From Candidatus Caenarcanales bacterium (GTDB taxonomy: Bacteria > Cyanobacteriota > Vampirovibrionia > LMEP-6097): a stretch of 18,652 bases of DNA. The position numbers and the translations under genes were made by a program. Positions within the stretch are counted from its first letter, which is position 1. Each line of letters opens with the position of its first letter. Below the pieces are notes generated by a model. It did no database searches and had not been told where the DNA came from. It saw nothing but the letters and a program-made list of their open reading frames with translations. The DNA is taken from assembly GCA_021299565.1 (NCBI GenBank), contig JAJTHA010000103.1:1-18652 (forward strand), read 5' to 3'. This document shows, one piece after another, positions 1 to 7,061 of the stretch.

Positions 1-1850
1 GCCGCTGACTTAAGTGGATCGTTCAATTCCACGTGAGGATTGGCTTTGCCCATACTGTTCTCAATAAAATGTTCAGGTGAATGCATCTTACCGATATCAT
101 GGTAGAGAATTCCTACTCTGGCTAAATCATAATTGATACCAAGAGCCAAACAAGCCTCCTCAGAGAATCTTGAAACATGAAGCGAATGTTCATATGTCCC
201 CGGAGCCTCTTCCTTAAGTCGTTTCAACAATGGCTGACTAGAATTAGAAAGCTCAGCGAGCTTAAATGGTGTTATTAGCTTAAGTGATGACTCCAGGTAT
301 GGCAGTACTGCAATTGAGAGAAGCACTGAACCAATGGCTCCAATCGCATATAAACTGGCAACAATAAGCACTGTAGGGACTTTGAAATTTTCAACGGCTA
401 TAACAACGGTGATTAAAAACACTATCACTTGCACAATTGCAATTTGAGTTGCAGCTTTAGTCAGATCTTCTCTTTGATGAGCTTTTCTAACCATATAAAT
501 TGCGACAATAGATCCAACAAATTGAGGCAAAACTTGCCAAAAATTCATATCAACAGTTTTTGCAAGAAAGAAACAAATGATCGTAACTATCACCCCTGCC
601 ATTACCGGTGAATAAAAAATCGTTAGCAAAATAGAGATCATGGCAACAGGCGCAAGCGCAAGTTTATCAACTCCCCACAAAGCAATAGCAGCGATTATTA
701 CAGAGACAGTTGCAGGTACGACAAGAAACAAAATACAGTGTCTCAGACTATATTTGCGAAAACGACTAACAAAAATATAAATCAAAATACTAAGAACCAG
801 AAAACATAAAATATAATAATTCGAACGTATTTCCTTCCAGTCAATATCAGCATGCAGCATGTGTAAATTCTCTAGGTAGTAAAAGTTGCGAGCAGGTACA
901 ATATTGCCTTTTTCTGCAAGAAGAGAGCCTTTGCGTAATTTGACCTCAATCGGTTTCACCAAATGCATTGCATCTTGCTCAAGCTTATGAACCTTGTCCC
1001 AGTTGATTTGTATATTTGGTGACGTTGTCGCATCAATTAGTTTTTGAATTAAATAGAGTTCAGTACTTGATAAATTTGGGAATAATATTTGTATATTTTC
1101 ATGCAATTTTTCTCTTGATAAACCAGTGACTATTCCCAGATCAAGCAATAATTTTTGGACAACAAAAGTTTTTTTAAATATCAACTCGTAATCAGAATTT
1201 TTGATAGTTGCAATAAAATTTTTACCTAAGGTTTTTTTGATTTTCTCTTCTTCATCAAGTTGCTTTCTAATAGATTGCAATGATTCAAAAAATTGTTTTC
1301 TTTCTAATTCACTCAGGCTAAGTAGCTCTTTGGAAACAGCTTTGCGAAAACCTTCATCAAGAACAAAATCAAAAAAGTCAGATTCAGTAAGCTCTTTTTC
1401 GAAATCAGAACTTAATAAAAGTTGTTGGAATTTGTCATAATTAAGATGCAGCAAAAAATCTTGAGTATCTAAACTAATATTTGAATTTATCGGCGGGATA
1501 TACGCTGGCGTTTCACTAATAGAATGCCTGACAATATGCACAGCGAGTTTTAGTTTCTCAAGATCTTTAGCTTTGGCTTGATTGTCTACTTCAAGAATTT
1601 CATTGTTATCAGAGTTTTTGATTGCGTTCAATCTTGCTTTTTCTCTAGCTTCATCTGTACCGACTTTATCGATAACTAGCGTATCTTTGTTGAGTATCAC
1701 GGTAACGGGACTGATTTGACGCAAATAAATAGCAGGTTTGTACCAGGATCTGATACTCAAAAGTGCTGTAATTAAACTAGAACCAATCAAAAGCACCAAG
1801 ACAGCTAGAATAGATCTATAAAATTTGGACTTACCTGAATAGCTGTTCAT
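1..1850 (-). CDS. pgpH: 7TM-HD family cyclic-di-AMP phosphodiesterase (partial, 3' end outside window)
   Basis: This is a membrane-bound HD-domain hydrolase of the PgpH/7TMR-HD family, whose known members degrade the second messenger c-di-AMP to pApA in the cytoplasm. I translated the minus strand from the ATG at 1850-1848; 616 residues are visible and the frame stays open to the window edge. An N-terminal membrane helix lies at about residues 12-33, followed by a long charged extracytoplasmic domain (7TMR-HDED type), a block of hydrophobic helices from about 335 to 505, and the start of the HD domain. HD-domain marks are EAPGTYEHSLHV (about 548-559, metal-ligand His 555) and YHDIGK (583-588, the HD pair at 584-585), then FIENSMGKANPH. 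The rest of the HD domain is missing. It diverges from miaA with 15 bp between start codons. Family certainty is high; substrate is by family only. The c-di-AMP synthase gene cdaA lies about 8 kb away. Confidence 0.9.
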   Translation of the reverse strand, partial: MNSYSGKSKFYRSILAVLVLLIGSSLITALLSIRSWYKPAIYLRQISPVTVILNKDTLVIDKVGTDEAREKARLNAIKNSDNNEILEVDNQAKAKDLEKLKLAVHIVRHSISETPAYIPPINSNISLDTQDFLLHLNYDKFQQLLLSSDFEKELTESDFFDFVLDEGFRKAVSKELLSLSELERKQFFESLQSIRKQLDEEEKIKKTLGKNFIATIKNSDYELIFKKTFVVQKLLLDLGIVTGLSREKLHENIQILFPNLSSTELYLIQKLIDATTSPNIQINWDKVHKLEQDAMHLVKPIEVKLRKGSLLAEKGNIVPARNFYYLENLHMLHADIDWKEIRSNYYILCFLVLSILIYIFVSRFRKYSLRHCILFLVVPATVSVIIAAIALWGVDKLALAPVAMISILLTIFYSPVMAGVIVTIICFFLAKTVDMNFWQVLPQFVGSIVAIYMVRKAHQREDLTKAATQIAIVQVIVFLITVVIAVENFKVPTVLIVASLYAIGAIGSVLLSIAVLPYLESSLKLITPFKLAELSNSSQPLLKRLKEEAPGTYEHSLHVSRFSEEACLALGINYDLARVGILYHDIGKMHSPEHFIENSMGKANPHVELNDPLKSA

Positions 1851-1851
1851 A

Positions 1852-1857
1852 TAGAAT
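1852..1857 (+). promoter_or_regulatory. Predicted -10 box of miaA (leaderless)
   Basis: TAGAAT sits 8 nt before the miaA ATG, so transcription should start at about 1864-1866, essentially at the start codon. No convincing -35 lies 16-18 bp upstream; the best TTGGAC (1825-1830) is 21 bp away. The site is only 2 bp from the opposing pgpH -10 box. Confidence 0.5.
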
Positions 1858-1859
1858 AT

Positions 1860-1865
1860 ATTGTA
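1860..1865 (-). promoter_or_regulatory. Predicted -10 box of pgpH (leaderless)
   Basis: Read on the minus strand this is TACAAT, 9 nt before the pgpH ATG, predicting an mRNA leader of about 2-3 nt. It abuts the miaA start codon. No good -35 hexamer is visible inside the start of miaA. Confidence 0.5.
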
Positions 1866-2753
1866 ATGCATAAGCATTTAAAAACCATTCTCAAACAATG
1901 GCATCAAGCTAATAGTAATTTTCTTGTGCTCACCGGACCAACCTGTACCGGTAAAACCGCGTTAAGCCTTGAACTTGCTCAAGAGCTTTCTTTACCAATT
2001 ATCAATGCCGACAGTAGATTGATTTTTGATGAGATGAATATTGGCACCGCAAAACCTAGTCCCGAAGAGCTAAAAATGGCGACTCATCACTTGATAGATA
2101 TAAAAAAAGCAAACGAGTTTTATAGCGCAGGAGATTATCAAAAAGATTTTGACCTAATCGTAAATAAATTAGATAAAGCTATAGTGGCCGGGGGAACTGG
2201 CTTATATATTGATGCAGCTCTTGGTAATTTATCACTCAGCAAAATCGATTCTGACGCAAAGATACGTGAAGAGCTGAGCGAAAAAAATCTTGTCGAACTT
2301 CAAATCCAACTCAACAAGTTAGATCCACAAGCTCATGAATTAATTGACACAAAAAACAAAATCAGACTAATTAGAGCAATTGAGATGATGCTGATCTCCC
2401 AAAAACCTTTAAGTGAACTCCGCAGAACAACAGTTGAGCCTAGGCATCAAGCATTATATTTTGCGCTAAATTTTCAGGATCGCGAAAAGCTTTATATGCT
2501 CATAAACAAAAGAGTTGAAATCATGATTGAAAATGGTCTAGTTGATGAAGCCAAATATCTACTTGATAAATATGGAGAAACTCAAACATTAACATCAACC
2601 ATTGGTTATAAAGAAATCATTGGCTACCTCAATAAAGCATTTGACTTAGAGCAAGCAAAAAATCTTATTCAGCAAAAAACGAGAAATTACGCCAAAAGGC
2701 AAATTACCTGGTTTAAGAAAAACCCTCAAATCAATTGGCTATATAATGATTAG
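1866..2753 (+). CDS. miaA: tRNA dimethylallyltransferase
   Basis: MiaA transfers a dimethylallyl group from DMAPP to N6 of adenosine 37 in tRNAs reading UNN codons, the first step to ms2i6A; it is cytoplasmic. The 295-residue length is normal. Seen in the sequence: P-loop GPTCTGKT (24-31), the DMAPP/tRNA-site motif NADSR (47-51) followed by IGTAKPS (59-65), AGGTGLY (108-114), and the C-terminal TIGYKEI and RNYAKRQITWFKK signatures. The ATG at 1866 is used because it directly follows the predicted -10 box and gives a normal N-terminus; no Shine-Dalgarno is present. It heads a tight plus-strand cluster: gshB begins 3 nt after its stop. Identification is secure. Confidence 0.96.
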   Translation: MHKHLKTILKQWHQANSNFLVLTGPTCTGKTALSLELAQELSLPIINADSRLIFDEMNIGTAKPSPEELKMATHHLIDIKKANEFYSAGDYQKDFDLIVNKLDKAIVAGGTGLYIDAALGNLSLSKIDSDAKIREELSEKNLVELQIQLNKLDPQAHELIDTKNKIRLIRAIEMMLISQKPLSELRRTTVEPRHQALYFALNFQDREKLYMLINKRVEIMIENGLVDEAKYLLDKYGETQTLTSTIGYKEIIGYLNKAFDLEQAKNLIQQKTRNYAKRQITWFKKNPQINWLYND

Positions 2754-2756
2754 CTA

Positions 2757-3719
2757 ATGGCAAAATTTCTATTTATCGCTGATGAACTTTCAAAATTCAT
2801 TAAAAACCATGACTCAACTTGGGCAATGATGCTTGCAGCTCATGAATTAGGAAATGAGGTTTTTTATAGTAAAACACTTAGTGTCAAAGCTGGACAAGCT
2901 CTTGCTTTAACTCAAAAGCTAGAACGAGAATATTTTGAATCTCAAAAAAACTCTCCTAATACTTTACTCTCTAAACTTGAGTCAGAAGCCAAAGCAATTG
3001 AAATAGATGATTTTAAAAATATTTATATGCGCAAAGATCCTCCCGTCAATGATGCATATATAACGGATTGCAGAATTTTGGCATTGGCAAAAAAAGCCAA
3101 AGTAATTAACAATCCCAATTCACTAATTAATTACAACGAAAAACTTGCGATATTACAGTTCCCTGATTTGATCACCAGTACCATGGTAACCAATGATATA
3201 GAAAGTGCCAAAGCATTTATTAAAGACGTCGGAACCAGCGTAATCAAGCCTCTTGACGGTAAAGCCGGAGAGGGTGTATTTGTTGTTGAGGCTCATGATA
3301 AAAACCTTTCTAGTATCCTAGAAACAGCGATGCAAATTTATCGTGGTATCAATAAACCGGTTATGCTTCAAAAATATATACCTGAAATTATTCAAGGAGA
3401 TAAGCGAATCATTCTATTTAATGGAAGAATCGCTGGAGCTCTTCTAAGAGTGCCTCAAAGAAACGATCATAGGGCAAATTTAGCTGCAGGTGGCAATTTC
3501 GAAAAATACATATTGAACAAAAGAGATATTGAGATTTGCGAAAAGCTTGAAGATTTTTTGATAGACAATGGCATTGCTTTTGCTGGAATTGATGTGATTG
3601 GTGATTATTTAACAGAGATCAACATCACTTCACCAACTTGCTTACAAGAAATAAATCTTGTTAATAATCTTAATAATCATGAAAAATTAGAGTATAAATT
3701 TATATCTGCTACACTATGA
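2757..3719 (+). CDS. gshB: Glutathione synthetase
   Basis: GshB is an ATP-grasp ligase that joins gamma-glutamylcysteine and glycine to make glutathione in the cytoplasm. The 320-residue product has the full family pattern: MRKDPPVNDAYI (91-102), the ATP-grasp loop KPLDGKAGEGVF (164-175), GDKRIILFNG (214-223), the N/R-rich LRVPQRNDHRANLAAGG segment, and EINITSPTCLQEI (287-299) with its Mg-ligand Asn. The start lies 3 nt after the miaA stop and has no Shine-Dalgarno, so translation is probably coupled to miaA. The partner gshA is not in the window. A glutathione pathway is typical of Cyanobacteria and Proteobacteria, which agrees with the suggested affiliation. Confidence 0.95.
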   Translation: MAKFLFIADELSKFIKNHDSTWAMMLAAHELGNEVFYSKTLSVKAGQALALTQKLEREYFESQKNSPNTLLSKLESEAKAIEIDDFKNIYMRKDPPVNDAYITDCRILALAKKAKVINNPNSLINYNEKLAILQFPDLITSTMVTNDIESAKAFIKDVGTSVIKPLDGKAGEGVFVVEAHDKNLSSILETAMQIYRGINKPVMLQKYIPEIIQGDKRIILFNGRIAGALLRVPQRNDHRANLAAGGNFEKYILNKRDIEICEKLEDFLIDNGIAFAGIDVIGDYLTEINITSPTCLQEINLVNNLNNHEKLEYKFISATL

Positions 3720-3726
3720 GCTGATT

Positions 3727-4854
3727 ATGGATCTATCAGCTATTACATATTCTGTTTTTATACCGATGCTTTATTCTATTCATGAATTTGCCAAAAGCAT
3801 AGGCTTAGATAGTTTTGCATGGGCGATTATTATTCTAACGGCTGGTGTTAAATTGGTTTTGACTCCGCTAACTTTCAAGCAGATTAAAAGTACTCGCAAA
3901 ATGCAATTGGTACAACCTCAACTAAAAAAACTGCAAGATGATTTTAAGAAAAAAGAAGAGAAACTAAAAACTGATCCTGGCAAATTAAATCAAGAAAGAT
4001 TAGAGTTTCAGCAAAAAATGATGGGATTCTATAAGGACAATGGTATTAATCCTCTAGGTGGCTGTCTACCACTACTGTTGCAAATGCCTATATTACTAGG
4101 ATTATTTTGGACTTTCTCTGGACCACCCTTTAAAGAAAAACCTTTATATGTAGACGTAAAAGTGGTATCAAAAGCAGAAGCGAACAAAAAAGAAGCAAAA
4201 TCTTTTGACCATCCTGAGATATTCGTAGATGCTATTGGTAATAAAGGACGTTTTGCACTAAGCCACAAAAAGATAGTAATGGTTGAAGGTGAAACTTACG
4301 ACATCATTTTGTCACGCACTATGGGTGACGTAGAAATCAAACCAGAAGATATCCAGTGGAAATTCTTTGGCAATGAGGAAAAAGCCAAAGCAGAAATTGC
4401 ACTTGATGTAAAAGACGGTTTCAATGTGAGTGTCACAGGGCTAAAAGCTGGATCTAGTCACAAAATCGAAGCTTTGTTACCAAGAACTCTTGTTGATGAT
4501 TGCTTTTTCTTTATCAAAGATTTTGGAGACACAGGTGTATTTGACGCTCATACAGGTAAATTTAATTGGGATATTTTCATACTCGCTAGCTTATTTGGGA
4601 TTAGCATTTGGTTATCAACTAAATTAAACTCACCTACTTTGCCTCCTGCTCCAAAAGATGGCGAGGAAGAAGATCCACAAGTTGCAATTCAACGTAGTAT
4701 GGCAACGATGATGCCTATCATGATGACCGCGATGATGTTTATGATTCCACTGCCAGCTGGAGCACTGCTCTATATGCTAGTTTCAAGTTATATTCAAGTT
4801 GGGCAAACGTATTTTGCTACTAAGAGATACGATAAACAGTTCAAGAAAGCTTAG
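3727..4854 (+). CDS. yidC: YidC/Oxa1/Alb3 membrane protein insertase with large inter-TM insert
   Basis: YidC inserts and folds inner-membrane proteins, alone or with SecYEG. The 375-residue protein shows the conserved core: TM1 at about 30-48 with VKLVLTPL, a charged cytoplasmic hairpin (about 50-105), TM2 with NPLGGCLPLLLQMPILLGLFW split over 108-128, TM3 at about 281-298, TM4 and TM5 at about 325-362. Two features stand out. Residues about 134-280 form a ~145-residue extracytoplasmic insert ending in DIQWKF, FFFIKDFGDTG and FNWDI; I recall a similar insert in cyanobacterial YidC. The groove arginine of TM1 (R366 in E. coli) is replaced by Lys 42. There is no large N-terminal periplasmic domain as in Proteobacteria. 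It follows gshB by 7 nt, without a clear Shine-Dalgarno. It ends 25 bp from the convergent nagZ, with no obvious terminator. Confidence 0.94.
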   Translation: MDLSAITYSVFIPMLYSIHEFAKSIGLDSFAWAIIILTAGVKLVLTPLTFKQIKSTRKMQLVQPQLKKLQDDFKKKEEKLKTDPGKLNQERLEFQQKMMGFYKDNGINPLGGCLPLLLQMPILLGLFWTFSGPPFKEKPLYVDVKVVSKAEANKKEAKSFDHPEIFVDAIGNKGRFALSHKKIVMVEGETYDIILSRTMGDVEIKPEDIQWKFFGNEEKAKAEIALDVKDGFNVSVTGLKAGSSHKIEALLPRTLVDDCFFFIKDFGDTGVFDAHTGKFNWDIFILASLFGISIWLSTKLNSPTLPPAPKDGEEEDPQVAIQRSMATMMPIMMTAMMFMIPLPAGALLYMLVSSYIQVGQTYFATKRYDKQFKKA

Positions 4855-4879
4855 ATACTCGAATAACTGTTTTGCTATC

Positions 4880-6286
4880 TTAAGCTTCCAGGCTGAAGGA
4901 TAAGTAATGCACCAAATTGGCACCCGGAATACGAATATCACTAAACTTTTCATCAATGTCACAAGAAACAACAAGCAGTTTTTCTTGATAAATATCACGT
5001 AATTTTTGAATAAGCAATATTTCTTCAGGCTTTGCCTGAAAACTTAAAAGCAAGATTTTAGTTAAATCTACAAAATCAGCATCCGTAAGTGATTCTGTCA
5101 TCCTGAGCGAAGCGAAGGATCTCAAATCGAAGAGATTCTTCGACATCGCTACGCGAGTCTCAGAATGACGAAAAAAACCTTGTTCTATGTATTCAGCTTC
5201 CAATTTAGGGTGAGAGGTTTTCAACAAGAGAAAATCCCCTGGGATTTTTTTCCACTTATCAAAATTCGAATTCTTAATTTTGATAGATCTTCTAGCTATA
5301 TCCAGCATCGCATCTTGATAAGGACTTACAAAATCTAAATCAATTTTTGTAGTAATTTTATTCTTGCATTCAATTATACGAGTCAAAGTTTTTTGATGCT
5401 CACTTAAATCTAATGCTTTGTCATCCAAATATTGAGCGGCTTTCAAAGCATCATCAATATTAGTATTCCAAATGATCAAATCATTACCCGCTTCAAGAAG
5501 TTTATGACTCAATTGATTATAATCACCAAAAGGACTCAAAGCTTTCATCGTAATTTCATCACTGATAATTAATCCATCAAGGAATTTTCTTCTTAAATCT
5601 GAGATCAAATTTGCATCTAATGATGCAGGTAAAACAGAATCATTGACCACCAAATGAGCAATCATAATACTTTCAACTCCAGCTTCAATTGCTGCTTCAA
5701 AAGGCATAATATGTTTTTGGATTTCTTCAGTAGTTCTAGAAACTCTTGGCAATGCCAAATGCGAATCTATACTTGCATCTCCATGACCAGGATAATGCTT
5801 AGCACAAGCCTGTAGATTATACTCTTGATAAACCTGAATCATCTTAGAGACTTTTTTGGATACTAATTCAGGATCAGCACCAAAACTTCTAGAGCCAATA
5901 ATAGGATTAGAGGCTTCACAATTTAAATCCGCACAAGGTGCAAAAACCAAATTGATTCCAAGTGCTTTTAATTCTGAAGCTAGCAAATGTGAATGCTGCG
6001 CCACATCATCTAGAGTCTGTAAAGACTCTAGACTCGGTAAAGCAGAAGTGATTTTACGTAGCCTCTGCACTTTGCCGCCTTCTTGATCAGTTGTTAATAA
6101 AACCTTGTCACCAAGAGTATCTTGAAGATCTTTGATCAAATCAATAAACTGAGATTTAGATTCTATATTTGCATCATAAAAAATTATTCCAGCTGGATTC
6201 AAATCACTAAGTTTTTTTCTAAGACCAGAATCAATTCGAAGCGAGTCAAAACCGACAATGAATCTTTTAGAAAACTCAAATGACAT
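4880..6286 (-). CDS. nagZ: Glycoside hydrolase family 3 beta-N-acetylhexosaminidase (NagZ-like) with repeat-derived insert
   Basis: NagZ removes terminal N-acetylglucosamine from muropeptide fragments during peptidoglycan recycling. No signal peptide is visible, so it should be cytoplasmic. The GH3 barrel spans about 5-310 and carries TTDQEGGKVQRL (65-76), KHYPGHGDASIDSHLALP split over 163-180 (catalytic His-Asp loop), IMIAHLVV (207-214) and the nucleophile motif ISDEITM with Asp 243. At 468 residues it is longer than the usual 330-400, because of a C-terminal domain (about 320-468) of no family I recognise. Inside this domain residues 373-397 are encoded by a genomic palindromic repeat that stays in frame. 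The ATG at 6286 overlaps the mqnA stop by 11 nt, implying an operon nadE-mqnA-nagZ. The GH3 assignment is secure; NagZ rather than another GH3 glycosidase is likely from the motifs. Confidence 0.88.
   Translation of the reverse strand: MSFEFSKRFIVGFDSLRIDSGLRKKLSDLNPAGIIFYDANIESKSQFIDLIKDLQDTLGDKVLLTTDQEGGKVQRLRKITSALPSLESLQTLDDVAQHSHLLASELKALGINLVFAPCADLNCEASNPIIGSRSFGADPELVSKKVSKMIQVYQEYNLQACAKHYPGHGDASIDSHLALPRVSRTTEEIQKHIMPFEAAIEAGVESIMIAHLVVNDSVLPASLDANLISDLRRKFLDGLIISDEITMKALSPFGDYNQLSHKLLEAGNDLIIWNTNIDDALKAAQYLDDKALDLSEHQKTLTRIIECKNKITTKIDLDFVSPYQDAMLDIARRSIKIKNSNFDKWKKIPGDFLLLKTSHPKLEAEYIEQGFFRHSETRVAMSKNLFDLRSFASLRMTESLTDADFVDLTKILLLSFQAKPEEILLIQKLRDIYQEKLLVVSCDIDEKFSDIRIPGANLVHYLSFSLEA
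5097..5169. repeat. Palindromic repeat inside the nagZ coding region
   Basis: A 73-bp element with inverted ends GTCATCCTGAG and CTCAGAATGAC. Its interior alternates GCGAAGCGAAGGATCTC and GAGATTCTTCG, which can pair. It is of the same type as the element at 16149-16213. Read on the minus strand it encodes RHSETRVAMSK and then LRSFASLRMT within NagZ, without breaking the frame. No clear target duplication flanks it. Confidence 0.85.
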
Positions 6287-7061
6287 TTAACTCCCTACAC
6301 AAGCTTTCATACAAATCCAAAGCTTGTTGATGTGCTGAATCAAAACTATAATCAAGATTATTGAAATACTTACACAGAGTGGCTTTATCCAGCCCCGTTC
6401 TAGCATAAGCTTCAATAATAATATTAGGAAATTCTTCGTTGAGTCCTTTTTGTTTAGCTTCAAGCAAAATTTCATTAACAAATGAAGACTCAAAACCTTG
6501 TCTAGAGCACCAAAGCCCAAAGACCATAGGCAAACCAGTCATCTCAAACCATTCATGACCTAGATCAAGTACGACTTTGTATTGAGCACGATTTAAGTTC
6601 AAAGCCTCGTCTCCAATAAGAAGTTTATTGTCAAAATCACTATTTTGATTAAACACTTTAAACTGCAAATCCTCTAGCTTATAACCATATTTTTTGACTA
6701 AAATAATTTTCAACAAATTAACCGAACTTGCACTTTTGTCGGTGATGTTAATCACTTGAAGATTCTCAAGATTATTTACCGCAAACAAAACACTGTCGGC
6801 ATAATCCTTTGAGCTTATCGACAAATTAGTTAAGCGCTTATATATTTCTTTGTGGGACAGAAATTCAAAACTAGAAATAGGAGCGATATCTATTTGAGAC
6901 TCTCTTAAAGCTTGATTCAATTGGCTTGGACTTGCCTCCAGTACCGAATCAAAATTATATTTGTTCAAAAGAGGATAATCAATAATCAAAGTATTAATAA
7001 AATTGATTCTTCCAAAGCGGCATTTAACTAATGATTTATTTGTGGGAATAATGCTGTGCAA
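6276..7061 (-). CDS. mqnA: Chorismate dehydratase (menaquinone, futalosine pathway)
   Basis: MqnA converts chorismate to 3-enolpyruvylbenzoate (3-[(1-carboxyvinyl)oxy]benzoate), the first step of the futalosine route to menaquinone. The product shows the family pattern: CRFGRINFINTLIIDYPL near the N-terminus, SQLNQALRESQIDIAPISSFE, then SASSVNLLKIIL, LLIGDEALNL, and LGHEWFEMTGLPMVFGLW. I place the start at the TTG at 7061-7059, giving 261 residues, because a perfect AAGGAGG lies 7 nt upstream and the conserved GRIN motif then falls about 20 residues in. The frame is open further upstream, but that part only overlaps nadE. The gene overlaps nadE by 26 nt and nagZ by 11 nt. MqnA fits better than the related MqnD because of GRINFINT and the SASS segment. 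Other mqn genes are not in the window. Confidence 0.88.
   Translation of the reverse strand: MHSIIPTNKSLVKCRFGRINFINTLIIDYPLLNKYNFDSVLEASPSQLNQALRESQIDIAPISSFEFLSHKEIYKRLTNLSISSKDYADSVLFAVNNLENLQVINITDKSASSVNLLKIILVKKYGYKLEDLQFKVFNQNSDFDNKLLIGDEALNLNRAQYKVVLDLGHEWFEMTGLPMVFGLWCSRQGFESSFVNEILLEAKQKGLNEEFPNIIIEAYARTGLDKATLCKYFNNLDYSFDSAHQQALDLYESLCRELNVI

Noticed and set aside
429..1440. Plus-strand frames at 429-611 and 1201-1440
   Set aside because: They lie antisense to pgpH, whose minus-strand translation has clear family motifs along the whole stretch.
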